A stretch of DNA of 64,000 nt from DASUPK01 sp963728875 (lineage in GTDB: Bacteria > Actinomycetota > Thermoleophilia > Solirubrobacterales > 70-9): NCBI GenBank assembly GCA_963728875.1, contig CAVSLJ010000002.1, forward strand, positions 124,001 to 188,000, given 5' to 3'. The number at the start of each line of letters is the position of its first letter. Position 1 is the stretch's first letter. The position numbers were made by a program, and so were the translations under genes. Positions 17,007 to 25,037 of this stretch are shown one piece after another. Under the pieces are notes generated by a model that worked only from the letters and a program-made list of their open reading frames with translations, did not search any database and was not told the origin of the DNA.

Positions 17007-17687
17007 TCAGACCCCTGCGTCGGCCGCAAGCATCGCGACCAGACCGTCGATGGGACCGTCACCGGCGACCACGTCTAAGAAGCGCTCCGCGAGCCTCTCG
17101 CGCGACACGTTCGTGGCGTCGAACCGCACCGGTTCCTCGCGTACCCGCCGGCGGGCGCGCGCTGCCAGCTGGCGGCAGTTGGCCTCCGACTTGCCAATGA
17201 TTCGCGCGATCTCGCTGTGGGCGTAGTCGAAAACATCGTGGAGCAGAAGGGCCGCCCGCTCCACCGGCGAGAGCCGCTCGAGGACCCGCCGGAACGCGAT
17301 CGAGAGCGAATCGCTCTCCTCGACATGGTGCGCGCCCTCCAACTCGACGTCGGCGGTCGCCACCGACTCCGGAAGCCAGTCACCGACGCAAGTCTCATGT
17401 CGATTCCGCCCGGACTTCAACTGGTCGAACGCAAGGCGCTTGGCGACGGTGGAGAGGTAGGCCCTCGGAGACTCGATCTGCCCCGCGTGGCGGGTGAGGG
17501 CTCGCTGGTAGCGGATGAAGGATTCCTGAGCGACGTCCTCAGCGTCGGCGAAGCTGCCCAGCACCCGATAGGCGATCGAAAACGCGAGTGGGCGCAACTC
17601 GTCGTATGCCTGCTCGAGCTCCAGCGTCGTCTTGCCTGCACCGTTTGAACCTTGCGACACCATGACCTCGCCCTCGCCTCCGGTCAT
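17007..17687 (-). CDS. ECF41-like RNA polymerase sigma factor lacking the SnoaL domain
   Basis: 226 residues. Region sigma2 (LRPLAFSIAYRVLGSFADAEDVAQESF) and sigma4 (LSPVERAALLLHDVFDYAHSEIARIIGKSEANCRQL) closely match the full-length ECF41-type factor at 47277, including the DVFDY motif. ECF41 proteins normally continue into an ~100-residue SnoaL-like C-terminal domain that regulates activity; here the frame stops after only the first helix (RFLDVVAGDGPIDGLVAMLAADAGV), about 100 bases from the island edge. The ATG at 17687 overlaps the MFS stop (ATGA), so both are one operon. A fixed-on or altered activity is an inference from published truncation studies of this group. Confidence 0.85.
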   Translation of the reverse strand: MTGGEGEVMVSQGSNGAGKTTLELEQAYDELRPLAFSIAYRVLGSFADAEDVAQESFIRYQRALTRHAGQIESPRAYLSTVAKRLAFDQLKSGRNRHETCVGDWLPESVATADVELEGAHHVEESDSLSIAFRRVLERLSPVERAALLLHDVFDYAHSEIARIIGKSEANCRQLAARARRRVREEPVRFDATNVSRERLAERFLDVVAGDGPIDGLVAMLAADAGV

Positions 17688-19192
17688 GCCGTCTCCGACA
17701 GAACCTCGGGCTCCGGGTGGCGGGGCGCCCGCTCGCTTGCGGCCTGACTCGGCGCCCGGACGGGCTCGAGCACGATGGCAGCGACGGCCATGGCAGCGAC
17801 GACGAGGCCCGCACCGACGAGGAAGGCGAGATGGAATCCGCTTGTCAGTGCCGCCGCCGTCGAGTGCCCCGCGGCGAGGAGATCCTTGGTCCGCGTCGAT
17901 GACAGCGTCGCCACGACTGCGAGCCCAAGCGCACCGCCAATCTGGGTCGTGGTGTTGACGAGCCCTGAGGCGAGGCCTGATTCGCCCGGAGTGGCGCTTG
18001 ACATCGCGAGGGTCATCAGCGATGGGAAGCAAAGACCCGCTCCGACGCCGAAGAAGATCATCACCGGCAGGAGATCGACCGCGTAGGTCGCGTCGGCAGG
18101 GGACCGGGCGAACCAGAGCAGCCCTGCTACCACGAGACCCAGCCCGGGCAGCAGCGTCGCACGCGCCCCGTAGCGCGTGTTGAGCTGGGCCGAGAGCCCT
18201 AGCGAGAGCGCGCCGATCAGAACCGCAACCGGAAGGAACGCGACGCCGACCTCGAGCGCGTCATAGCCGAGGACCTTCTGCATGTAGATCGCGCCGAGGA
18301 AGAACATCCCGAAGAGACCGGCGACCATCAGCGAGACGATCAGGTTGGCGCCGGCCGAGTTGCGGGCCCGGAACACGCGGAGAGGCACCAGCGGGTTCTC
18401 CGTCCGCGCCTCGCGAGCGACGAAGGCCCCAAGCAGGACGACCGCCACGATGCCGAGACCGATCGTGTGGGCCGAGCCCCAGCCGTAGCGCGACGCCTCG
18501 ACGATCGTGTAGACGCCGAGCATCAGGGCGCTGACGAGCAGGACCGCCCCTGGGACGTCGGCGCCGCGACCGACGCCGATCGGGCGGTCACGGGCGACCA
18601 CCCGTGACGCCATGAAGCCGGTCGCGATCCCGATCGGCAGGTTGACGAAGAAGATCCAGTGCCAATCGACCGCCTGGGTGATGACGCCGCCAAGCAGCAA
18701 CCCAATCGAGGCCCCGGCTGCGGCGACGAAGCTGTAGACCCCGATCGCTCTTGCCTGCTCCCGCGGCTCCGGGAACATCGTCACGATCATGCCGAGGATC
18801 ACCGCTGAGGTCATCGCGCCGCCGGCGCCCTGGATGAACCGTGCCGCGACCAGCACCACCTGGCTCTCGGCGAAGCCGCACGCGGCGGACGCGGCGACGA
18901 AGACCGTCAACCCAAGGATGAAGATCCGCCGCTGTCCGATGAGGTCGCCGAGGCGTCCGGCGAGCAGGAGCAGTCCTCCGAACGCGAGCAGGTATGCGTT
19001 GACGACCCAAGCGAGATTCGACTGCGTGAAACCGAGATCGCCCTGGATCGACGGCAGCGCGACGGTGACGATCGTCTGATCGAGAACGATCATCAGCATC
19101 CCGACGCAGAGGACGACGAGCGCGGTCCAACGGGCCCGGTCGCCCGGATTCGCTCGCTCGACACGGTCAGTGGTTGCGGCGTCGGTTGACAT
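17684..19192 (-). CDS. MFS drug exporter, DHA2 (14-helix, EmrB/QacA) family
   Basis: 502 residues with about 14 hydrophobic segments. MLMIVLDQTIVTVALPSIQGDLGF is the DHA2 helix-1 signature (motif D1), and GRLGDLIGQRRIF is the conserved loop 2-3 motif A. Proteins of this family export cationic drugs, dyes or lipids by proton antiport. The ATG at 19192 gives the expected N-terminus. First gene of a two-gene operon with the sigma factor; divergent from the histidine kinase gene by about 160 bases. No ECF41-type promoter is seen upstream of it. Confidence 0.9.
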   Translation of the reverse strand: MSTDAATTDRVERANPGDRARWTALVVLCVGMLMIVLDQTIVTVALPSIQGDLGFTQSNLAWVVNAYLLAFGGLLLLAGRLGDLIGQRRIFILGLTVFVAASAACGFAESQVVLVAARFIQGAGGAMTSAVILGMIVTMFPEPREQARAIGVYSFVAAAGASIGLLLGGVITQAVDWHWIFFVNLPIGIATGFMASRVVARDRPIGVGRGADVPGAVLLVSALMLGVYTIVEASRYGWGSAHTIGLGIVAVVLLGAFVAREARTENPLVPLRVFRARNSAGANLIVSLMVAGLFGMFFLGAIYMQKVLGYDALEVGVAFLPVAVLIGALSLGLSAQLNTRYGARATLLPGLGLVVAGLLWFARSPADATYAVDLLPVMIFFGVGAGLCFPSLMTLAMSSATPGESGLASGLVNTTTQIGGALGLAVVATLSSTRTKDLLAAGHSTAAALTSGFHLAFLVGAGLVVAAMAVAAIVLEPVRAPSQAASERAPRHPEPEVLSETA

Positions 19193-19350
19193 GGATCGAG
19201 GGTTCCAGCCAGAGAGCGCCGCGAACAGCGTGCTAGCTGGCGTCGCCGGGTTCGGTTTACCCGCCGTCGGCGCCCGCGGATGCCGCGCGCCCTGAGATAG
19301 AGGCACGCTTGTGCGGCATCGATGTTTTTGGGAGACTCCGTGGAGAGCTG

Positions 19351-20838
19351 GTGGGGAAGGTCGTCGTGAACGGGACCGATGACAACCACGCCGTAGGCCG
19401 GCAATATGTGCGGGCGCTCGAGGGCCTGGCGCCGGCAGACGCCAGCGTTCTGCTGCTCGGCTTTGAGGACCTGCAGGACGATCAATGGGCGGTCCTCTAC
19501 GACGCCGGGGTAGGTCTCCGGCGTGTCGCGGACGTGGACGGGGCGCTACAGGCGCTGGCCGAGCACGCCGCGCCGGTCGTGATCACGGATTCGCGCTGGG
19601 CAGGACCGGTCACGGCGGCAATTCGCCATCGCAGCCACCTGGCCTCGGTTCATATCGTCGTGGGCGCCCCGTTGGACTCCGCGAGCGACGTGCGCGAAGC
19701 ATTCGACGCCGGGGCGGACGACGTCATGCGCATGCCGTTTGAGCCGGCGCTGCTGGCCGCGCGGGTGGGCGCGGGGCTGCGCGCGGCCCGCCTGCGTGCC
19801 AACGAAGCGCTCCTGCAGTCGCTCGTGAGCAATATCCCCGGCGCTCTCTATCGGTGTGCCTGTGACTCTGATTGGACGATGGAGTGGCTGAGCCCGGAGA
19901 TCGAGGGCATCTCCGGCTATCCGGCCAGCGACTTCATACGGAACTCGACCCGGACGTTCGCGAGCGTCATCCACCGGGATGACCGCGACGAGGTAGAGCG
20001 TTTGGTCCACGAGGGTGTCACCGCGGGGCGGCCATTCACTCTCGAATACCGGATTCAGCGAGCCGACGGCGACGTGCGCTGGGTGCTCGAGCGTGGTCAG
20101 GGGCAGGAGGCCGGCGACGGCAGGTTCTGGCTCGACGGCGCGATCTTCGACATCACGGTCCGGAAGGCGGCCGAGCAGGCGCTGCGGGAGCGTGAGGTCC
20201 TCGACGCTCAGCTTGCCGAGGTGGCCGCGTCGCGGGCGCGCATCCTTGAAGCCGCAGACCGTGCGCGGCGTGAGATCGAGCGCAATCTGCATGACGGTGC
20301 GCAGCAGCGCTTCGTTTCGCTGACGCTGCAGCTCCAGCGCTGCTTGTCGGCACATCCCGAGCTCTCCGCTGAGGCGCGCTCGAAACTCGAAGGGGTCCTG
20401 ACGGAGCTGGGGGCGGGCCTGGGCGAGCTCCGCGACCTCGCGCACGGGCTGCACCCGGCCGTCTTGACGGACCGCGGGCTTGAGCACGCCTTGACGCAGC
20501 TGGCGCATCACGCGAGCGTGCCTGTCGACCTCCGCGTCGCGCTCCCCTCCGAGCGCCTCGGCGAGCAAGTCCAAGCTGCGGCCTACTTCACGGTGTCCGA
20601 GGGGCTGACCAACGTCGCGAAGTACGCGCGCGCGACCAATGCATGGGTGGACGTCCATCCGAGCGACCGCAATCTGAGCGTCGAGATCGGTGACGACGGC
20701 GCCGGCGGCGCCGGCGTGCTGCCCGGCTCCGGACTGGAAGGCGTGCGCGACCGAATCGAGGCGCTGAACGGGACGCTGGAGTGCGACAGTCGGCTCGGCG
20801 AGGGGACGGTGTTGAGGGTCCAGCTCCCGATCGCTTGA
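19351..20838 (+). CDS. Histidine kinase: pseudo-receiver, PAS, HisKA_3, HATPase
   Basis: About 495 residues from the GTG at 19351 (upstream TTG at 19309 and GTG at 19366 are alternatives). Residues about 30-140 resemble a degenerate response-regulator receiver (FDAGADDVMRMPFEPALLAARV). Next comes a PAS fold with PAC motif (YPASDFIRNSTRTFASVIHRDD, LEYRIQRADGDVRWVLERGQ). HisKA_3 carries the phospho-acceptor H314 in ERNLHDGAQQRF, and the HATPase has N, G1 (DDGAGGAG) and G2 (GSGLEGVRDRIEAL) boxes. No transmembrane segment, so a cytosolic NarX/DegS-type sensor. It probably phosphorylates the regulators encoded just downstream. Confidence 0.88.
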   Translation: MGKVVVNGTDDNHAVGRQYVRALEGLAPADASVLLLGFEDLQDDQWAVLYDAGVGLRRVADVDGALQALAEHAAPVVITDSRWAGPVTAAIRHRSHLASVHIVVGAPLDSASDVREAFDAGADDVMRMPFEPALLAARVGAGLRAARLRANEALLQSLVSNIPGALYRCACDSDWTMEWLSPEIEGISGYPASDFIRNSTRTFASVIHRDDRDEVERLVHEGVTAGRPFTLEYRIQRADGDVRWVLERGQGQEAGDGRFWLDGAIFDITVRKAAEQALREREVLDAQLAEVAASRARILEAADRARREIERNLHDGAQQRFVSLTLQLQRCLSAHPELSAEARSKLEGVLTELGAGLGELRDLAHGLHPAVLTDRGLEHALTQLAHHASVPVDLRVALPSERLGEQVQAAAYFTVSEGLTNVAKYARATNAWVDVHPSDRNLSVEIGDDGAGGAGVLPGSGLEGVRDRIEALNGTLECDSRLGEGTVLRVQLPIA

Positions 20839-20902
20839 TGAGGCCGCGGTGCGGGTAGCCGTATTGCGAATGGCATCGGCGAACGTGAGAATCGCTTGGG
20901 TG

Positions 20903-21256
20903 ATGGGCGAGACAATCCTGATCGTCGACGATCATCCGGGCTTTCGCGCAAGCGCCCGCGAATTCCTCGAGGCCGAGGGCTTCGAGGTGGTTGGCGAGGC
21001 TGGGGATGCCGCGTCTGCGATCGATGCCGCGCGCGAGCTCACCCCGGACGTCATCCTCCTCGACATCCAGCTCCCCGACACCAACGGCGTCGAGGCGGCG
21101 AAACAAATCGACCGACAAATCGGCAGGCCGGCGATCGTCCTCACCTCGAGCCGCGACGTCTCCTACCTGGCGGGGGTCCTCAGCGACTCTCCGGCCTGCG
21201 GCTTCATCCCGAAGTCGGAGCTGAGCGGCGCAGCCATCCGGGCGCTCGTCTCATGA
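20903..21256 (+). CDS. Receiver-only response regulator
   Basis: About 117 residues: one CheY-like domain with acidic pocket D9-D10, phospho-acceptor D54 in VILLDIQLPD, the Thr/Ser switch in LTSS and K in FIPKSEL. No output domain, so it probably works as a phosphate shuttle or by protein contact between the two kinases of the island. The ATG at 20903 is the conserved start (METILIVDDHPGF type); a GTG at 20900 and earlier codons are possible. 64 bases after the kinase stop. Confidence 0.85.
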   Translation: MGETILIVDDHPGFRASAREFLEAEGFEVVGEAGDAASAIDAARELTPDVILLDIQLPDTNGVEAAKQIDRQIGRPAIVLTSSRDVSYLAGVLSDSPACGFIPKSELSGAAIRALVS

Positions 21257-21287
21257 GGCCCGCACCCGGCACGCGAGCCGAGGTTCC

Positions 21288-21935
21288 ATGCGGGTAGTCG
21301 TCGCGGACGACTCGGTGCTCTTCAGGGAAGGGATTGTCCGCTTGCTCGAGGATGCCGGCTGGGAGGTGGTCGGCCAGGCCGGGGACGCCGACGACCTCCT
21401 GCGAAAGGTCCGCGCGCACAACCCCGATGCCGCGGTCGTCGACATCCGTATGCCGCCGGGCAATGCCGACGACGGCATTCGCGCGGCCCTGGAGATCCGT
21501 CAGGAGCTGCCGGGGACCGGCGTCTTGGTGCTGAGCCAGTACGCCGAGGAGGGCTACGCGCTCGAACTCGTTGCCTCGACGGCCGAGGGAGTCGGCTACC
21601 TCTTGAAGGATCGCGTGGCCGACGTCGAGCGCTTCACGGACTCGGTTCGACGGGTCGCCGACGGCGGATCGGCCCTCGACCCCGAGGTCGTCTCGCTGCT
21701 CCTCGGCCGCCAGCGCCGCGATGACCCCCTCGCCGTACTCACCCCGCGCGAGCGCGAGGTGCTGGCGCTGATGGCGGAGGGGCGCTCCAACCAGGCGATC
21801 GCCGACGAGCTCGTGATCACCGAGCGCGCCGTCGAAAAGCATGTCACCAGCATCTTCTCGAAGCTCGACCTCCTCCCGGCCGCCTCGGATCACCGCCGCG
21901 TGCTCGCCGTCCTCACCTACCTGCGGTCGGGTTAG
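21288..21935 (+). CDS. NarL/LuxR-family response regulator
   Basis: 215 residues. Receiver with D7-D8 and phospho-acceptor D52 (AAVVDIRMP), then a LuxR-type HTH: LTPREREVLALMAEGRSNQAIADELVI...VEKHVTSIFSKL. Directly downstream of the receiver-only gene and upstream of the multi-GAF kinase, hence a probable transcriptional output for both HisKA_3 kinases. ATG start with weak ribosome site (CGAGCCGAGG). Confidence 0.92.
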   Translation: MRVVVADDSVLFREGIVRLLEDAGWEVVGQAGDADDLLRKVRAHNPDAAVVDIRMPPGNADDGIRAALEIRQELPGTGVLVLSQYAEEGYALELVASTAEGVGYLLKDRVADVERFTDSVRRVADGGSALDPEVVSLLLGRQRRDDPLAVLTPREREVLALMAEGRSNQAIADELVITERAVEKHVTSIFSKLDLLPAASDHRRVLAVLTYLRSG

Positions 21936-22007
21936 CCAACCCCAGCCGGTCGTGCGGTCAGTCCGCCTCATCACCGCGCTGTCGCAACACTTCGCCGAGC
22001 AAGGCGG

Positions 22008-24713
22008 TTGCGTTTGACGGCAAGCTCCGACACGACCCAGGGACAGCTTCAGAAGCTCCTCGACGAACAGGCGGCGCTGCGACGCGTCGCCACCGTCGTC
22101 GCCGGCGACTCCGAGCCGGCGACGATCTTCGAGTGCGTCTGCGCCGAGGTGGGCTCGCTGTTCGAGGTCGAGAGCACGAACCTGTTCCGCTTCGAGGGTG
22201 ACGGCACGGCGAGAGTCGTCGGCCACTGGCCGCTCGAGGCCGCCCCCATGCTCAGGACCGGCGAGGCGGTCCCGCTCGTCGGCGAGACCTCGACGGTCAA
22301 GGTCAGCCGCAGTGGGCGGCCGGAGCGCATCGACGAGTACACAACCGCCTCCGGCCCGTTCGTTGACCGGATTCGCGCGGCCGGGATCGCGTCGTCGGTC
22401 GCGGCGCCGATCACCGTCGCCGGCGAGCTCTGGGGCGGGCTCGTCGCCTCCAGCGGCCGCCCGAACGGGTTTGCACCGGGCGCCGAGAACCGCCTCGCGA
22501 GCTTCGCCGAGCTCGTCGCCGACGCGCTCGCCAACACCGATGCCCGCGAACAGCTGCGGCGGCTCCTCGACGAGCAGGCGGCGCTGCGGCGCGTCGCGAC
22601 TCTGGTCGCGAGCGATCCTCAGCCGACAGAGGTGTTCGAGTGCGTTTGCGAGGAGCTGGGGATGGTGCTCGGGGGCGAAGCGACGAACTTGATGCGCTTC
22701 CAGCCCGACGGGACGCAGGGGTTCGTGGCGGCATGGAACCCCCCCGGCGTGGCAATCGCCCTCCCGGTCGGCATGGAGCTCCCGCTGGAAGGCGACACCG
22801 CCCTTCCGCGGATGATGCGGAGCGGTGAAGCGCAGCGGATCGACGACTACGCCGACTTCGGCGGCGCCCGCGCCGAGATGGTCCGGGCGGCCGGGATCGC
22901 CTCGGCGGTGACGGCGCCGATCACCGTCGCCGGGGAGCTTTGGGGGGCCGTCGGGGCCGTCAGCGACTTACCCGGCGGATTTCCCCCCCGCACCGAGGAG
23001 CGGATGGCGAGCTTCGCCGAGCTCGTCGCCCTCGCGCTCGCCAACACCGACGCCCGCGAGCAGCTCCAACGTCTCCTCGACGAGCAGGCGGGGTTGCGGC
23101 GGGTGGCCGTGCTCGTCGCCCGCGGCCCCGACCCGACGGCGGTCTTCGAGCGGGTTTGCGAGGAGGTCGGGGGACTGCTCGGGGCTCGGAGCGCGAACCT
23201 GATTCGGTTCGAGAGCGCGGGCAGGGCGATGGTGGTCGGCGGCTCGGGGTCACAGGGGGCGGCGGGTCCCCCCGTTGGCGCCGAATTCCCGCTCGACGCC
23301 GACACGGCGGTTGGCAAGGTTTGCCGCAGCGGCCGCCCGGAGCGTGGCGACGACTACACCGAGCTTCGCGGCGACCTCGCGGACCTGCTCCACGAGGCGG
23401 GGATCGTGTCGGCAGTCGCCGCGCCGGTCACCGTCGGCGGCAAGCTCTGGGGGGCGGTGGCCGCCGGCAGCGAGCGACCGGATGCCTTCCCGCCGCGCGA
23501 GGAACATCGGCTCGCCGGATTCGCGGAGCTCGTCGCTGACGCGATCGCGAGCGCCGACGCCCGGGAGCGGTTGCGCAACCTTCACGACGAGCAGGCGGCG
23601 CTGCGGCGTGTCGCCACGCTCGTCGCCCGCGAGCCCGAGCCGACCGAGGTCTTCGAGCGGGTCTGCGAGGAGGTCGGAACCGTGCTGAGCATCGACGGCA
23701 CGAACCTGACCCGTTTCGAGAGCGACGGGACGCAGACCGTCCTCGCCGGCTGGAGTGCCCCCGGGGTTCCGGTCTTCCCGGTCGGCGGGGGCGTCCCGCT
23801 GACCGGGGACGCCGCGGTCCCGAAGGTGAGCCGCAGCGGTCGACCGGAGCGAGTCGACGACTACGCCGACGTCGAGGGCGAGCTCGCCGAGAGGATCCGG
23901 GCGGTCGGGATCGCGTCCTCGGTGGCGGCGCCGATCACCGTCGCGGGTGAGCTCTGGGGGGCGATCGTCGCGACCGCCGGCCGGCCGCGTGCCTTCCCGG
24001 CGCACACCGAGCAGCGGATCGCAAGCTTCGCGGAGCTGGTCGCTCACGCACTCGCCAACGTCGATGCTCACCAGAAGCTCGCCGCCTCCCGGGCACGGAT
24101 CGTGGAGGCCGCCGACTCAGAGCGCCGGCGGCTCGAGCGAAACCTCCACGACGGCGCTCAGCAGCGGCTCGTCTCGCTCGCGCTCGCTCTCCGGCTCGCG
24201 CGCGGGGACATCGGCCGCGACCCCGACGGGGCGGGGCGGCGGCTCGAGCGCGCGGAGGCGCAGCTCGGGCAGGCGCTCGACGAGCTGCGCGAGCTCGCGC
24301 GGGGAATCCACCCCGCGGTCCTCACCGACCGTGGGTTGGCCGCGGCGCTGCAGTCGTTGGCCGCGACCGCACCGCTGCCCGTGGAGCTCGAGGACCTGCC
24401 GGCACCGAGCCTGTCGCCGGCGATTGAGGCGGCGACCTATTACCTCGTGGCCGAGGGGGTCGCCAACGCTGCCAAGCACGCCCGGGCGTCCGCCGTCACC
24501 GTCCGCGTTGCCCGCGACGAGGCGCGCGCCCGGATCGAGGTCTGCGACGACGGCGTCGGCGGCGCCAGCTCGCCGTCGGGCGGCGGCCTGAGCGGCCTTG
24601 CCGACCGCGTCGAGGCCCTTGGGGGCCGACTCGAGATCGTCAGCCCGCCGGCACGGGGTACGAGCCTGGTGGCCGAGATTCCGCTTGCCCCGACGGGCCT
24701 TCAATCGGGTTAA
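22008..24713 (+). CDS. Histidine kinase with four tandem GAF domains
   Basis: About 900 residues. Four successive GAF units begin with nearly the same linker (LLDEQAALRRVA) at residues 17, 186, 356 and 525, a strict period of about 169 residues, and each ends with FAELVA-A-AN-DAREQL. The C-terminus is HisKA_3 (H714 in ERNLHDGAQQRL) and HATPase (DDGVGGAS, GGGLSGLADRV). Soluble. GAF domains bind small ligands, haem or chromophores; no conserved chromophore cysteine pattern is obvious. The start is TTG at 22008 or, better spaced to AAGGCGG, TTG at 22014. The high mutual similarity suggests recent in-frame amplification. Confidence 0.9.
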   Translation: MRLTASSDTTQGQLQKLLDEQAALRRVATVVAGDSEPATIFECVCAEVGSLFEVESTNLFRFEGDGTARVVGHWPLEAAPMLRTGEAVPLVGETSTVKVSRSGRPERIDEYTTASGPFVDRIRAAGIASSVAAPITVAGELWGGLVASSGRPNGFAPGAENRLASFAELVADALANTDAREQLRRLLDEQAALRRVATLVASDPQPTEVFECVCEELGMVLGGEATNLMRFQPDGTQGFVAAWNPPGVAIALPVGMELPLEGDTALPRMMRSGEAQRIDDYADFGGARAEMVRAAGIASAVTAPITVAGELWGAVGAVSDLPGGFPPRTEERMASFAELVALALANTDAREQLQRLLDEQAGLRRVAVLVARGPDPTAVFERVCEEVGGLLGARSANLIRFESAGRAMVVGGSGSQGAAGPPVGAEFPLDADTAVGKVCRSGRPERGDDYTELRGDLADLLHEAGIVSAVAAPVTVGGKLWGAVAAGSERPDAFPPREEHRLAGFAELVADAIASADARERLRNLHDEQAALRRVATLVAREPEPTEVFERVCEEVGTVLSIDGTNLTRFESDGTQTVLAGWSAPGVPVFPVGGGVPLTGDAAVPKVSRSGRPERVDDYADVEGELAERIRAVGIASSVAAPITVAGELWGAIVATAGRPRAFPAHTEQRIASFAELVAHALANVDAHQKLAASRARIVEAADSERRRLERNLHDGAQQRLVSLALALRLARGDIGRDPDGAGRRLERAEAQLGQALDELRELARGIHPAVLTDRGLAAALQSLAATAPLPVELEDLPAPSLSPAIEAATYYLVAEGVANAAKHARASAVTVRVARDEARARIEVCDDGVGGASSPSGGGLSGLADRVEALGGRLEIVSPPARGTSLVAEIPLAPTGLQSG

Positions 24714-24777
24714 CCGAACCCCGGGACGCCAGCCAGCCCCATTTTCGGCGCCGCCCCGCGCTGGCACGCTGGTGGCC

Positions 24778-25011
24778 ATGAAAGGCGACGAGCTCCAGGT
24801 GGTAGCGATGACGGCGGTCGAGGTTCGCGAGCACGTCGGCGCGCTCGAGGCCGAGCGCGCCGCGGCGGTCGCGGACGACGTGATCGGGATCGACGCTTAC
24901 CGGCACGACCTCGACGCCGAGATCGAGATCTGGCGCCACCACTTCGTCACCGCTGCGGTGACGGAGATCGCGACGCTGCGGGCCGAGCTCGACGGAGCCA
25001 ATGCCGGCTGA
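24778..25011 (+). CDS. Small helical protein of unknown function
   Basis: 77 residues from an ATG at 24778. Highly charged and Ala/Glu-rich (EVREHVGALEAERAAAVADD, ATLRAELDGANAG), predicted helical, no membrane segment. Located between the multi-GAF kinase and the MMPL transporter, 26 bases before the latter, which has its own ribosome site (GAGAGGAG). I recognise no family; it could be an accessory protein of the transporter. Confidence 0.55.
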   Translation: MKGDELQVVAMTAVEVREHVGALEAERAAAVADDVIGIDAYRHDLDAEIEIWRHHFVTAAVTEIATLRAELDGANAG

Positions 25012-25037
25012 CCAGGCGAGCCGAGAGGAGACCAGCG

